Shown here in pieces: positions 18,948 to 30,174 of a stretch of 64,000 bases of DNA. The translations under genes and the position numbers were made by a program. How positions within the stretch are numbered: position 1 is the stretch's first letter; each line of letters opens with the position of its first letter. The stretch is from Aquificota bacterium (lineage in GTDB: Bacteria; Thermosulfidibacterota; Thermosulfidibacteria; Thermosulfidibacterales; B14-G1). Under the pieces are notes generated by a model. The model ran no database searches. It was not told the origin of the DNA and saw only the letters and a list, made by a program, of their open reading frames with translations. Location of the stretch: assembly GCA_015486015.1 (NCBI GenBank), contig WFSL01000024.1, forward strand, positions 105,780 to 169,779, written 5' to 3'.

Positions 18948-19477
18948 AGAGGGTACTGACGTTTATCTGCTTTATGGTTATTGTGCTTGCCTGGACGGGT
19001 TGGTGTTCGGGGAAGGCGAAGGGGGGCCCTGGTGCGAAGAAACCCATCACAGTCACATCTCAGAAGATGGAGGCTCACGCTAAGGAGGGATGGGTCCTGT
19101 TTATCGGCAAGGTGAGGGCGGTACAGGGGGATCTCACCCTCTACACTGACAGGTTGCAGGTCTTCATAGCCCGCAAAGGCGGGAAGGTAGAGAGGATCCT
19201 TGCCCAGGGCCATGTAAAGGTGGAGAGGGGAGATAAGGTGATCCTCTCAGACAGGGCAGAATACAGACTGAAGGATGGTGTGGTGGAGTTTACGGGCCAC
19301 CCAAAGGCCTGGGAAGGTAAGAACCTGGTCTTGGGAGAGAAGATGCTTTACTATCCTAAGGAAGACAAGAGCGTTGTGGTTGGTGGGAAGGGCCGGGTCA
19401 ATGCAGTGATCTATCCAGAGGGGGAGTTGAAGCATGAAGTTAAGGGCCCAGGGCCTGGAAAAAAGCTTCAAAAATAG
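18944..19477 (+). CDS. lptA: LPS transport periplasmic protein LptA (OstA-like)
   Basis: A 177-residue periplasmic protein. It begins with a signal peptide, MKRVLTFICFMVIVLAWTGWCSGKA, in which a Cys might also allow lipid attachment. The OstA-like domain follows: ITVTSQKMEAHAKEGWVLFIGKVRAVQGDLTLYTDRL and AEYRLKDGVVEFTGHPKAW. LptA polymerises into the bridge that carries LPS to the outer membrane. I place the start at ATG 18944, overlapping the lptC stop by four bases, because the signal peptide begins exactly there. The last 44 bases overlap lptB in another frame. Confidence 0.9.
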   Translation: MKRVLTFICFMVIVLAWTGWCSGKAKGGPGAKKPITVTSQKMEAHAKEGWVLFIGKVRAVQGDLTLYTDRLQVFIARKGGKVERILAQGHVKVERGDKVILSDRAEYRLKDGVVEFTGHPKAWEGKNLVLGEKMLYYPKEDKSVVVGGKGRVNAVIYPEGELKHEVKGPGPGKKLQK

Positions 19478-20153
19478 GAAGGTGGTAAATAAGGTCTCCT
19501 TAGAGGTAGCCACGGGGGAGGTGGTGGGCCTTTTGGGTCCTAACGGCGCGGGGAAGACCACTATATTCTACATGATCACTGGTCTCATATCCCCTGATGC
19601 CGGCGCTATATACATGGGTGATATGAACATAAGCGATCTCCCCATGTACAAGAGGGCGCGACTGGGTTTAGGGTATCTTCCCCAGGAACCCTCTGCCTTC
19701 AGGAAACTCACAGTGTGGGAAAATGTGATGGCGGTGCTGGAGCTTCTTGATGTCCCCGTTGGGGAGCGTGAGGCCAGGACCCGTCGCCTCTTGCGAGACA
19801 TGGGCCTGGAAAAGGTGAAGGATAACCTCGCTTACACCCTTTCAGGTGGAGAGAGACGCAGGGTGGAGATTGCCAGGGCCTTGGCACTCGCCCCGAAGTT
19901 TATCCTTTTAGATGAACCCTTTGCTGGCATTGACCCCATTGTAGTGGGGGAGCTCCAAGGAGTGATCACATCCATGAAAGAGAGGGGGATAGGCGTGATC
20001 ATAACTGACCACAACGTGCGGGAGACCCTTCATATTACAGACAGGGCGTATGTGATAAATGAAGGGGAGATCGTCGAGGCAGGGCCACCCCAGGTGATTG
20101 CCTCCAGTGAAAAGATCAGGAGCATTTACTTAGGGGAGGGATTTTCCCTTTGA
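19434..20153 (+). CDS. lptB: LPS export ABC transporter ATPase LptB
   Basis: The cytoplasmic ATPase of the LptBFGC transporter, 239 residues. Walker A is GLLGPNGAGKTTIFYMI near residue 33, the signature is YTLSGGERRRVEIARALA near 138, Walker B is KFILLDEPFAGIDPI, and the switch histidine is in ITDHNVRETL. Length and motifs are fully conserved. It starts inside the end of lptA. In many Proteobacteria rpoN follows lptB; here the next gene, 27 bp on, is hpf. Confidence 0.96.
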   Translation: MKLRAQGLEKSFKNRKVVNKVSLEVATGEVVGLLGPNGAGKTTIFYMITGLISPDAGAIYMGDMNISDLPMYKRARLGLGYLPQEPSAFRKLTVWENVMAVLELLDVPVGEREARTRRLLRDMGLEKVKDNLAYTLSGGERRRVEIARALALAPKFILLDEPFAGIDPIVVGELQGVITSMKERGIGVIITDHNVRETLHITDRAYVINEGEIVEAGPPQVIASSEKIRSIYLGEGFSL

Positions 20154-20180
20154 ACCAATGCCAGGATTAGGAGGGATAAT

Positions 20181-20708
20181 ATGCAGGTGAGGATAACGGG
20201 AAGGAACATTCAGCTTACAGAGGCCATGAAGAATTACGTGGACAAAAAGATTAAACGTTTAGAAAAGTACCTGGATGAGCCCATTGACATCCAGGTGATA
20301 CTCAATGTGGAAAAGTTCCGTCAGATAGCGGAAGTGAATGTATCTTCAAAGTCCGGGAGCTTTTACGGATCGGAGGAGTCTCACGATATTTACGCATCTG
20401 TGGACATGGTGGTGGATAAGTTAGAGGAGCAGGTGAGAAGGAAGAAGGAGAGGTTGCAGCAGCGCTCCAGGGAGCTTAGGGGAGAAGAGATGGCTTTCTC
20501 TTCTGAGTCCCCTGAACATAGCGAAGACACCCACGTGGTTGAAGTGCAGAGATACGCTATAAAGCCCATGTCATTAGACGAAGCGGTACTTCAGATGGAC
20601 CTCTCCGACGACCACTTTATGGTCTTCCTCAATGCGGTGACTAACAGAGTAAACGTGCTCTACCGGAGGAAGGATGGTAGATACGGCCTCATAGACCCTC
20701 AATACTGA
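20181..20708 (+). CDS. hpf: ribosome hibernation promoting factor, long form
   Basis: A 175-residue long-form HPF. The N-terminal S30AE/YfiA domain (about 1-100) opens MQVRITGRNIQLTEAMKNYV and includes the ribosome-binding basic stretch EEQVRRKKERLQQR. The C-terminal dimerisation domain (about 115-175) reads IKPMSLDEAVLQMDLSDDHFMVF...RVNVLYRRKDGRYGLIDP. Long HPF joins two 70S ribosomes into inactive 100S particles during stress. AGGAGG precedes the ATG by six bases. It overlaps ptsN by one base (TGATG). Confidence 0.93.
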   Translation: MQVRITGRNIQLTEAMKNYVDKKIKRLEKYLDEPIDIQVILNVEKFRQIAEVNVSSKSGSFYGSEESHDIYASVDMVVDKLEEQVRRKKERLQQRSRELRGEEMAFSSESPEHSEDTHVVEVQRYAIKPMSLDEAVLQMDLSDDHFMVFLNAVTNRVNVLYRRKDGRYGLIDPQY

Positions 20709-21178
20709 TGAAGATCACCAACCATTTAACAGAGGAGGACGTGATGGATATAGGGGAGATGAAGGGGGTCTCTAAGGAGGAGGTGCTTAGCAGGCTCCTG
20801 GAGCCCCTTGTGGAGAGGGAAAGGCTTCCTGACAAAGAACCTTTCCTTAGTGCCCTTGTGGAGAGGGAATCTCTGGGCACCACAGCAGTGGGGGGTGGCA
20901 TTGCGGTCCCCCATGCGCGGGTAAAGGGCTTGGAGTCACCGGTGTTGGCGTTATTTAGATCCAGGGAGGGGATCCCGTTTGGTGCCGTGGACAATGCCCC
21001 AGTGCATCTCATATTTCTTGTGCTCACACCTGAGGAGGCCACGGAGATGCACCTGAGGACTTTGGCCCGTGTAGTTTCCCTCCTTCGGGACCAGGATATT
21101 AGGGGAAGACTCCTACAGGCGTCGGGCAGTAAGGAGATGTATCGGGTGTTATTGGAGGAGGATGAAGGTGAGGAGTGA
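20708..21178 (+). CDS. ptsN: PTS-type EIIA protein (PtsN/EIIANtr family)
   Basis: A 156-residue EIIA domain protein. The phosphorylated histidine lies in GTTAVGGGIAVPHARVKGLE at about residue 68, in the canonical context, and the rest of the fold is seen as VHLIFLVLTPEEATEMHLRTLARVVSLL. EIIANtr proteins act as regulators of potassium transport, nitrogen or carbon balance rather than sugar uptake. No ptsH or ptsI is in the window. It overlaps hpf by one base and rapZ by 17 bases, so it is translationally coupled to both. Confidence 0.9.
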   Translation: MKITNHLTEEDVMDIGEMKGVSKEEVLSRLLEPLVERERLPDKEPFLSALVERESLGTTAVGGGIAVPHARVKGLESPVLALFRSREGIPFGAVDNAPVHLIFLVLTPEEATEMHLRTLARVVSLLRDQDIRGRLLQASGSKEMYRVLLEEDEGEE

Positions 21179-22034
21179 TCCCTCAACCCCGTTTTTCCTC
21201 ATTGTAACTGGCCTCTCAGGCGCAGGGAAGAGCACAGCCCTCAAGGTGTTGGAGGATATAGGATACTACTGCATAGACAACCTTCCCATTTCTCTGATGG
21301 AGGTCTTTGCCCAGCTCTGTCTTGCCTCCTCCCAACCCATCAACAAGGTAGCACTAAGCATTGATATCAGAGAGGGTGACACCTTAAGGACCCTCCCCAG
21401 TGTTGTAAAGAGGATAGAGAAAGAAGGAATCCAAGTAGAGATACTCTTTCTTGAAGCAGGCACAGAGTATCTCATTAGAAGATTCAAGAGGACCAGACGT
21501 CCCCACCCCCTGAAAGGTTCGCCTCTCGAGGAGAGCATAGAGGAGGAGAAGAAGGTGTTGGAGCCCTTGAGGTCTATGGCAAAGCACATCTTAGACACTT
21601 CCCACATGACTCCCCATACATTCAAGGCCACCCTTTTAGACCTCTTTGGTGAGGGGGAAAAAGAGATGCCTGTTTTTATCTACTCCTTTGGCTTTGGAAA
21701 GGGGCTACCCAGCCAATTGGACCTTGCGCTGGACGTACGCTTCCTTCCTAATCCCCATTTTGTGAATGGGCTAAGAGAGAAGAATGGATTGGATGAAGAG
21801 GTTAGGGACTATGTGCTTGCACAGGAAGAGACACAGCGTTTCTTGAAACATCTGAGGGCTTTTCTCCTCTATCTTCTCCCACTTTACAAGAAGGAGGGGA
21901 AGCCTTCCCTTTCTGTAGGAATAGGCTGTACTGGTGGGATTCACAGATCGGTGGTGATCAGTGAGTGGCTGGCAGAGACCCTCAGGGAGATGGGCTATAC
22001 AGTAAAGGTGAAGCACAGGGAACTGATTCCTTAG
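21162..22034 (+). CDS. rapZ: RNase adapter protein RapZ (YvcJ/YhbJ family nucleotide-binding protein)
   Basis: A 290-residue P-loop protein. Walker A is VTGLSGAGKSTALKVLEDIGYYCIDNLP at the N-terminus. The C-terminal phosphosensor half carries FSFGFGKGLP-like YSFGFGKGLPSQLDLALDVRFLPNPH and the signature VGIGCTGGIHRSVVISEWLAE. In enterobacteria RapZ directs RNase E to GlmZ; in other bacteria the role differs. Start is ATG 21162 inside ptsN or GTG 21168, which sits at a better distance from the GGAGGAGG ribosome site. It is the last gene of the kdsC-lptCAB operon and ends 8 bp before convergent ligA. Confidence 0.95.
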   Translation: MKVRSDPSTPFFLIVTGLSGAGKSTALKVLEDIGYYCIDNLPISLMEVFAQLCLASSQPINKVALSIDIREGDTLRTLPSVVKRIEKEGIQVEILFLEAGTEYLIRRFKRTRRPHPLKGSPLEESIEEEKKVLEPLRSMAKHILDTSHMTPHTFKATLLDLFGEGEKEMPVFIYSFGFGKGLPSQLDLALDVRFLPNPHFVNGLREKNGLDEEVRDYVLAQEETQRFLKHLRAFLLYLLPLYKKEGKPSLSVGIGCTGGIHRSVVISEWLAETLREMGYTVKVKHRELIP

Positions 22035-22042
22035 CCCTTAAG

Positions 22043-24052
<2,010 letters not shown>

Positions 24053-24070
24053 TCACCTCCCGGTGGCTTT

Positions 24071-24745
24071 CTAAAGAAACATGCCTCCTCTTATCATCAT
24101 AATACCAAGCCCTATCAAGACAAGTCCGCTCGCAATTTCCACAAAGCGAAACCACCTCTTGAAGCGCTGCACGGTTTTTATGGCGTAGCTGAAGAGGAGG
24201 GCAAAAAGGAGAAAAGGTACGGCCAGGCCTATGGAGTAAGCGGCCAGGAGTGCGATCCCTTTAGCCACGTGCTGCTGGGTGGAGGCATAGGCCAGAATGG
24301 AGGCCAGTATGGGTCCTGTACATGGGCTCCAGCCTAAAGCAAAGGCCATACCGAGGATCAGTGAGCCCACCATCCCCCCTTTTGTCTCTACCCCCTTGAA
24401 TTGGAGGCTCCTTTGCAGAAAGGGGAGGCGGAGTATTCCCATGATGTGGAGGCCCAGGATAACCACCAACCCCCCAAGGACCTTGGTCAGCACATGCAGG
24501 TATCTGTTGAGCAGATCCCCTATCCAGGTAGCCGATGCCCCTAAGGTTACAAACACTAAGGTGAATCCTGTGATAAATGCGAGGGTAGGGATCAGTATCC
24601 TTAGGGGGGATGACCTCCCTTCCTTCAGTTCCTGCACAGTGTAGCCAGTGATAAAGGAGACATAGACAGGCATGAGGGGAAGTACACATGGGGATAGAAA
24701 GGAGAGGAGCCCCCCTCCAAAGGCAGCCATGATGGAGACCCTCAT
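24071..24745 (-). CDS. CcdA/DsbD-type transmembrane thiol-disulfide transporter
   Basis: A 224-residue membrane protein with six predicted helices that moves reducing equivalents from cytoplasmic thioredoxin to periplasmic thiol proteins, for example for cytochrome c assembly. The two conserved redox cysteines are in FLSPCVLPLMPVYVSFITGY (first helix) and FALGWSPCTGPILASIL (fourth helix), each beside the expected proline. The length matches CcdA rather than full DsbD. It starts in an ATGA overlap with fmt. A TlpA-like lipoprotein at the right end of the window is a possible but unlinked partner. Confidence 0.87.
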   Translation of the reverse strand: MRVSIMAAFGGGLLSFLSPCVLPLMPVYVSFITGYTVQELKEGRSSPLRILIPTLAFITGFTLVFVTLGASATWIGDLLNRYLHVLTKVLGGLVVILGLHIMGILRLPFLQRSLQFKGVETKGGMVGSLILGMAFALGWSPCTGPILASILAYASTQQHVAKGIALLAAYSIGLAVPFLLFALLFSYAIKTVQRFKRWFRFVEIASGLVLIGLGIMMIRGGMFL

Positions 24746-25674
24746 CTCTTCCCCCAGAGCTCTCCAGGCTGCGGCAAGTACCCCCTGACAAAGCTGGCGC
24801 CGTCCATCTTCCTCCTGCCTGCTGGCTGGACCTGGAGTGCCTCAATTCCACCCTCACCGCAGGCTATCACCAAGCGCCCCTTTCGGGGATCTGCCTCCAC
24901 TACCTCACCGGGCCTTCCCTCAGCCCCCTCCACCACCCTGCTCTTTAGTATCTTGATGGAGGAGGTCCTCCAGGGGGTGAAGGCCCCCGGTGAAGGGCTG
25001 AGACCCCGGATCAGGTTGTGGACCTTCCAGCAGCCCTCCTCCCATGGGATGTTTGTCTCACCCTTCTCTATAGGGGGAGCGTATGTGGCCTTATCCTCAT
25101 CTTGAGGGATGGCCCTCTTCTCTCCTCTCCTTAGGGCATTCAGGGCATCCAGGAGTAGATTGGCCCCCATAGAGGCCAATCTGTTATGGAGTTCACCATA
25201 GGTATCGTTGGGACCTATATCAATGGGCTCTTGAAGGAAGATGTCTCCCTTATCCAGCCCCTCGTTCATCCACATGATGGTTACCCCAGTCTCCCTTTCT
25301 CCATTGATTAACGCCCTTTGAATAGGCGCCGCACCTCGATATCTTGGAAGGAGTGATGGGTGAACATTGAGGCAACCTATGGTGGGGATCTGGAGGAGAG
25401 AAAGGGGGAGTATCTGGCCATAGGAGACTACAATAAAAAGGTCAGGCGAAGCTGCCTTAAGGATAGGTTCTGCATCCTTGATCCTTTCTGGGGTGAAAAC
25501 AGTGAGCCCCAACTCCAAGGCCTTCAACTTCACAGGGGTAGGTTGCCTTTCTCTTCCTCTTCCCCTATGCCTGTCTGGCTGTGTTATCACCAAGGGGATC
25601 AGGTAATGGGAGCTGGCGAGTGCCTCCAGGCAGGGGAGTGCGAATGGGGAGGTACCCATAAAGATTAGTCTCAC
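24742..25674 (-). CDS. fmt: methionyl-tRNA formyltransferase
   Basis: Formylates the methionine on initiator tRNA from 10-formyl-THF. The 310-residue protein begins (V)RLIFMGTSPFALPCLEAL and has the catalytic region GCLNVHPSLLPRYRGAAPIQRALINGE with Asn and His, then TGVTIMWMNEGLDKGDIF with the catalytic Asp, and a C-terminal OB domain. I chose GTG 25674, which overlaps the stop of the GH57 gene in a GTGA and has GGGAG eight bases upstream; the in-frame ATG at 25695 would add seven residues the family does not have. No def gene is adjacent. Confidence 0.95.
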   Translation of the reverse strand: MRLIFMGTSPFALPCLEALASSHYLIPLVITQPDRHRGRGRERQPTPVKLKALELGLTVFTPERIKDAEPILKAASPDLFIVVSYGQILPLSLLQIPTIGCLNVHPSLLPRYRGAAPIQRALINGERETGVTIMWMNEGLDKGDIFLQEPIDIGPNDTYGELHNRLASMGANLLLDALNALRRGEKRAIPQDEDKATYAPPIEKGETNIPWEEGCWKVHNLIRGLSPSPGAFTPWRTSSIKILKSRVVEGAEGRPGEVVEADPRKGRLVIACGEGGIEALQVQPAGRRKMDGASFVRGYLPQPGELWGKR

Positions 25675-27374
25675 TGCTTCATCTCCCAAGACCATGGGTC
25701 CAGCTCAGGAAAGAGGCAATCCTTTTCTTGCAGACCTTTTAAGAGGCGCAGGCCCTGGGGTGACATCTCCCCCTTTATAAGGCCTTCTTCTATGGCTTTA
25801 TAAAGGTCCATGAATGCCTCGAAGTGCTCAACAACCCTGGCCTCTGCATAGTCCCTGGCACTCCATGTGGTGATCAGGAAGGGCCAATCGGAACCCTGGA
25901 GGAGGAGGAGTTCCCTGGCCAACTGGGCGATGGCCTCAGCAAAAAGGGGTGGAAGGTCTCTTCCTCTGGTGGCCCCCAGCAGGGGGAAGAAAAGGTCCTC
26001 TGCCTTGTATTCCTTTTCCCATACCCACTGGGTCCACTCGTTTAGCCATATGTAGTGGAACCCTCCTTCTCCCCATGAGCCCTCTGGGATGGTAATCACC
26101 TCCATAGGAGGATGCTCCTCTATGTACTCGCTTAAGGTAATGGTGCTTATAGTGTTATCAGCGGCAGCTGCCTCCATGACCTTCTCGAGCCAAAGCGGTC
26201 CCTCAAACCACCAATGTCCGAAAAGCTCCGCGTCATAGGGGGCCACCAGGACGCCGCCTTGCTGGCCTTGGAGGGCCTTCTTTATGAGAGACACAAAGTG
26301 GCTGGCATGCTCCTGTACTGCTTGAAGGGCCTTTTCAGGCTCATAGAGTCTCTTTGAGGCCAAGTCCGTCTTGGCCCCCGTGATACTCCAGTATCTGATT
26401 CCTCCAGGGTAGTGCTTTTTGTGGAATTCTAAGTACCTGAAGTCTCCGGGGTAGCCGTGCTCACCGCTCCAGACCTGAAGGGCTGTTAGAGGATCCCTTC
26501 CAAAGGCGATAGCCCCCTTCTCCCTCCCCTCTGAGACTACGTAGTATGGATGGTAGATACTTCTCTCCTCCTGAGGAAGTGAGTACTCTTTTTGAAACCG
26601 TTCCCAGAGAAGCTTTAAGGCCTCAAAACGTGCCATATAAGTGCCAACGGCCCTTCCGCCCTTCAGCATGTGGGTATCCACTATGAAGTATTGGATACGG
26701 TTCTCGTAAAGGAATTCTTCTATCCCCTTCCTGAGGTGGGGCCTTTCCTCCCCTATAGGAGGCCTCCAGGAGTAAGAGGGGCGATACCCGCACTCTGGAA
26801 GCCAGATGCCCCTGGGTTCTCTTCCAAAATGCTTTTCGTATGCCTCTATTCCAGTGCGAATCTGGGCGTCCACCGATTGATCGCGTTTCAAGAGAGGAAG
26901 GTATCCATGGGTAGCGGCAGAGGTGATGATCTCTATCTCCCCCTCGTCTTGGAGCGTCTTGAGTCCCCATAGGATATCCCTCTCCCATTGAGACACAAAC
27001 CCTTTTAATAATCCCCTATAAAAGTCGAACCACATGTCAGCCAGGTGGGCCATCTGCATCTGCCCCTTTTCCCTGAACTCCTTTGCGTTCTCTCGAGCGA
27101 CCCTTATCTTCAGGTTGAGGTAGTCTAAAAGGTTCTCTTTGAAGGAATCATGGGACAGTTGCTCTGCCAGTACCGGGGTGATCCCCACCACCACCTTTAT
27201 GGGGATCTCTCTCTCCCATAGTCGGTAGAATGCTTCCAGGAGGGGAAGATAGGTCTCTGAAGCGGCTTCATATAACCAGTCAGTGCCATGAGGCCATGTG
27301 CCATGGGACAAAACATATGGAAGGTGTCCATGGAGCACCAATGTAAAGTGGTTTCTTGATCCCTTTCCGTTCAT
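25671..27374 (-). CDS. GH57 glycoside hydrolase, probable 1,4-alpha-glucan branching enzyme
   Basis: A 567-residue GH57/DUF1957 protein. The N-terminal motif is LVLHGHLPYV. The nucleophile glutamate lies in GIWLPECGYRPSY near residue 200 and the acid/base aspartate in VAPYDAELFGHWWFEGP near residue 385. A C-terminal helical domain of the branching-enzyme subgroup follows (WEKEYKAEDLFFPLLGA...ARELLLLQGSDWPF). The subgroup, well studied in thermophiles, makes alpha-1,6 branches in glycogen-like polymers. GGAGGA precedes the ATG. It is first in a minus-strand operon with fmt, ccdA-like and ligA; no glycogen synthase is in the window. Confidence 0.88.
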   Translation of the reverse strand: MNGKGSRNHFTLVLHGHLPYVLSHGTWPHGTDWLYEAASETYLPLLEAFYRLWEREIPIKVVVGITPVLAEQLSHDSFKENLLDYLNLKIRVARENAKEFREKGQMQMAHLADMWFDFYRGLLKGFVSQWERDILWGLKTLQDEGEIEIITSAATHGYLPLLKRDQSVDAQIRTGIEAYEKHFGREPRGIWLPECGYRPSYSWRPPIGEERPHLRKGIEEFLYENRIQYFIVDTHMLKGGRAVGTYMARFEALKLLWERFQKEYSLPQEERSIYHPYYVVSEGREKGAIAFGRDPLTALQVWSGEHGYPGDFRYLEFHKKHYPGGIRYWSITGAKTDLASKRLYEPEKALQAVQEHASHFVSLIKKALQGQQGGVLVAPYDAELFGHWWFEGPLWLEKVMEAAAADNTISTITLSEYIEEHPPMEVITIPEGSWGEGGFHYIWLNEWTQWVWEKEYKAEDLFFPLLGATRGRDLPPLFAEAIAQLARELLLLQGSDWPFLITTWSARDYAEARVVEHFEAFMDLYKAIEEGLIKGEMSPQGLRLLKGLQEKDCLFPELDPWSWEMKQ

Positions 27375-27520
27375 ATCTCCTCCGCTTTGTATAGTGTTTA
27401 TAGAGATGCACTTTTGCCTTTTAATCCCTATCTTGCAAATACACTATCAGCATTCTAAAGAAAGGTGAAGGGGGAATTAATAAAACCTTGCCTTGGTATC
27501 TTTGCTTAAGGAGGAGCAAG

Positions 27521-28501
27521 ATGGCATTTCCAGTACAGAGGCCCAGGAGGCTGAGGCAGCGGGAACCTATAAGGCGTATGGTAAGGGAGACCAGGCTCTC
27601 TGTGGACCAACTCATTCAGCCGTTTTTCGTAATTTATGGGAGGGACGTGGCCAATCCAGTGCGTTCTATGCCGGGTGTCTTCCAACTTTCCATAGACAGG
27701 CTCGTCCCTCAGGTGGAAGAGACCTATAGGATGGGCATCCCCGCTGTGCTGCTATTTGGGATACCCGAGCGTAAGGATCCCTTGGGCTCGGGGGCGTATG
27801 ATCCAGAGGGTATAATTCAAAGGGCTGTGAGGGCTATCAAAGAGAAGGTACCAGAGATTGTGGTGATTACCGATGTGTGCCTATGCGAGTATACGGATCA
27901 TGGCCACTGTGGCGTGGTAAGTGAGAAAGGGGAGGTGCTGAACGATCCTACCTTGGAGCTTTTGGCAAAGGAGGCCCTCTCCCATGTGGAAGCGGGTGCC
28001 GATATAGTGGCCCCTTCGGACATGATGGATGGTAGAGTAGGGGCCATTCGTCGGGCGCTGGACGAGTCGGGCTACAGTCATATCCCCATCCTCTCTTATG
28101 CTGTAAAGTACGCTTCTGCGTTCTATGGCCCCTTCAGGGACGCTGCTGAATCTGCTCCCCGCTTTGGTGATCGTCGGTCGTACCAAATGGATCCATGCAA
28201 CGTGCGGGAGGCCATTAAGGAGGCCCAACTCGATTTAGAAGAAGGAGCAGACATCCTTATGGTGAAACCAGCACTTCCTTATCTTGATGTGATTCGGGTG
28301 GTTCGGGACGCCTTCCCCCAAGTGCCTCTTGCAGCCTATAATGTGAGCGGAGAGTATTCACTGGTGAAAGCAGCCGCCCAATTGGGATGGGTGGATGAGG
28401 GAAAGATCATGATGGAGATGCTCCTATCTATCAGAAGGGCAGGTGCCGACATCATCATTACCTACTTTGCCAGGGATATTGCCCCTGTGCTGGGATCCTG
28501 A
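27521..28501 (+). CDS. hemB: delta-aminolevulinic acid dehydratase (porphobilinogen synthase)
   Basis: Condenses two 5-aminolevulinate molecules to porphobilinogen for haem, sirohaem and corrinoids. The 326-residue protein has both Schiff-base lysines: [20 protein letters not shown] and [18 protein letters not shown] zinc-type metal site is suggested by the three cysteines of [28 protein letters not shown] is also present. I start it at ATG 27521, which has AAGGAGG upstream; an ATG at 27488 would add an unlikely 11 residues. It is divergent from the GH57 operon and lies about 230 bp before nuoA. Confidence 0.95.
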   Translation: MAFPVQRPRRLRQREPIRRMVRETRLSVDQLIQPFFVIYGRDVANPVRSMPGVFQLSIDRLVPQVEETYRMGIPAVLLFGIPERKDPLGSGAYDPEGIIQRAVRAIKEKVPEIVVITDVCLCEYTDHGHCGVVSEKGEVLNDPTLELLAKEALSHVEAGADIVAPSDMMDGRVGAIRRALDESGYSHIPILSYAVKYASAFYGPFRDAAESAPRFGDRRSYQMDPCNVREAIKEAQLDLEEGADILMVKPALPYLDVIRVVRDAFPQVPLAAYNVSGEYSLVKAAAQLGWVDEGKIMMEMLLSIRRAGADIIITYFARDIAPVLGS

Positions 28502-28729
28502 GGCCAAGCGGTGTGAAGTGCAAGGTGGCCGATATAGGGCAAAATAAAGGTTCAGATAAACGTAACTTTTGGTACCTTAAATTTTTTTGCGCTTGTTTCA
28601 GGGGGAGAAACAGGCAGTAACGGTGTATCATAAAGGCAAATATTACTCGATAGGCAAAAAGAAGGGTTGAAATAACAATCACAATATGCTAACCCATGCC
28701 CCGGCTTGAATCTTGGCAGGGGGTGGAGG

Positions 28730-29095
28730 ATGTATCAGCACATCAGTCAATACACACCGGTGCTTCTCTTCTTCGTCCTGGCCATCGGTTTTGGGGTGGG
28801 TGCCCTTATACTGGCATATCTGGTGAGACCCGATAAGCCCGATCCGGAAAAGCTCTCACCGTACGAATGCGGTATTCCCCCGTTAATGTCTGTAAAGGAG
28901 AGGATCCCTGTGAGGTTTTTCATTATTGCGCTGTTGTTTTTGCTCTTTGATGTTGAAGCGGTGTTCATGTACCCTTGGGCAGTGGTTTACAATTACATAG
29001 GCTGGTGGGGCTTCATTGAGATGTTCCTTTTCATTGTGATCTTGCTGGTGGGTTATGTATACGCTTGGGCAAAAGGAGCTCTGGAATGGGAATAG
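28730..29095 (+). CDS. nuoA: NADH-quinone oxidoreductase subunit A
   Basis: A 121-residue membrane subunit of complex I with three helices. The conserved loop is [14 protein letters not shown], carrying the Cys of the quinone-channel loop, and [19 protein letters not shown] forms the second helix with the conserved acidic pair. The start is ATG 28730 with AGGGGG six bases upstream. It is the first gene of the eleven-gene nuo operon; the 228-bp leader region upstream is AT-rich and holds a small TGTTTC/GAAACA hairpin but no promoter I can defend. It overlaps nuoB by 10 bases. Confidence 0.94.
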   Translation: MYQHISQYTPVLLFFVLAIGFGVGALILAYLVRPDKPDPEKLSPYECGIPPLMSVKERIPVRFFIIALLFLLFDVEAVFMYPWAVVYNYIGWWGFIEMFLFIVILLVGYVYAWAKGALEWE

Positions 29096-29562
29096 TGGAG
29101 AGAAAACTACCAGACAATGCCTTAACTCGGCTCGTTGATAAGGTGGTGAATTGGGCAAGGCGGTCTTCCCTTTGGCCTATGACCTTTGGTTTGGCCTGCT
29201 GTGCCATTGAGATGATGGCTGCCGGGGCGTCCCGTTATGACTTTGACCGCTTTGGAGTGATATTTAGGGCCACGCCCAGACAGTCTGACGTGATGATCGT
29301 GGCAGGCACTGTTACTGTGAAGATGGCCCCTGTCCTCAGGAAGGTTTACGACCAGATGCCAGAGCCCAGATGGGTCATATCCATGGGTACATGTGCCAAC
29401 ACGGGTAAGAACTTTAACACCTACCACGTGGTTCAAGGGGTGGATCAGATTGTCCCAGTAGATGTGTATGTGCCTGGGTGTCCCCCAAGGCCAGAGGGGC
29501 TGATGTACGGTGTAATTAAGCTCCAGGAGAAGATTGACCGGATGAAGGTCTTTAGGAAGTGA
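29086..29562 (+). CDS. nuoB: NADH-quinone oxidoreductase subunit B
   Basis: The 158-residue peripheral subunit carrying iron-sulfur cluster N2 next to the quinone site. All four ligand cysteines are present: the tandem pair in [19 protein letters not shown], one in [13 protein letters not shown] (more often GSCA), and one in [11 protein letters not shown]. The start ATG 29086 lies inside the end of nuoA with AAAGGAG eight bases upstream, so the two are probably translationally coupled. Confidence 0.96.
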   Translation: MGIVERKLPDNALTRLVDKVVNWARRSSLWPMTFGLACCAIEMMAAGASRYDFDRFGVIFRATPRQSDVMIVAGTVTVKMAPVLRKVYDQMPEPRWVISMGTCANTGKNFNTYHVVQGVDQIVPVDVYVPGCPPRPEGLMYGVIKLQEKIDRMKVFRK

Positions 29563-29571
29563 GGCCGTACT

Positions 29572-30165
29572 ATGGATGAGGAGAAAGAGAAGAAGGGCAA
29601 GGAAGCGAGTAAGGAGACCCCTAAGAGGGAGGTTCCTCAGGAACCCCAGGTGGATGTAGAAACCCTACCCTTGGTTAGGAGGGTTAAGGAAGCGAAGGGA
29701 GAGTTCATAGATGATGTGAGCTACTTTAGGGGCGAGATCACCTTTTTGGTGAAAAGGGAGCATATCTTGGATGTCTGCCGGTTTCTCAGAGATGATAGTG
29801 AGACCAGCTTTGACTTTCTCACTGAGGTGATAGGGGTTCACTATCCCCAAAGGGATAAGCCCTTTGAGGTGGTCTATCACCTGTATTCCACTTCAAAGAG
29901 ACACCGGGTAAGGCTTAAGGTGCGTTTGGCAGAGGGCGAGGAGGTGGAGAGCGTGTACCCCGTGTGGCGATCGGCATCATGGTATGAGCGGGAGGCGTAT
30001 GACATGGTGGGCATCAGATTTGCAAACCATCCTGGCCTCAAGAGGATACTGTTGCCTGAGGATTGGGAAGGTCATCCCTTGAGGAAGGACTATCCACTGC
30101 AGGGGCCTGAGGGATACAGGGAGGAGTGGCTTCGCTCTCACTGTGCAAGCACCAATAAACTCTGA
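29572..30165 (+). CDS. nuoC: NADH-quinone oxidoreductase subunit C
   Basis: The 197-residue 30-kDa-type subunit of the peripheral arm. The family signature is complete: [40 protein letters not shown]. The first 30 residues are a highly charged Lys/Glu extension ([15 protein letters not shown]) without similarity to other NuoC proteins. It is separate from nuoD rather than fused. It lies 9 bp after nuoB. Confidence 0.95.
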   Translation: MDEEKEKKGKEASKETPKREVPQEPQVDVETLPLVRRVKEAKGEFIDDVSYFRGEITFLVKREHILDVCRFLRDDSETSFDFLTEVIGVHYPQRDKPFEVVYHLYSTSKRHRVRLKVRLAEGEEVESVYPVWRSASWYEREAYDMVGIRFANHPGLKRILLPEDWEGHPLRKDYPLQGPEGYREEWLRSHCASTNKL

Positions 30166-30174
30166 GGGATGCCC

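Noticed and set aside
28502-28729. hemB terminator or nuo promoter
   Set aside because: A T-run and a 6-bp hairpin are present, but stem and T-run are not adjacent, and no -35/-10 pair with good spacing stands out.
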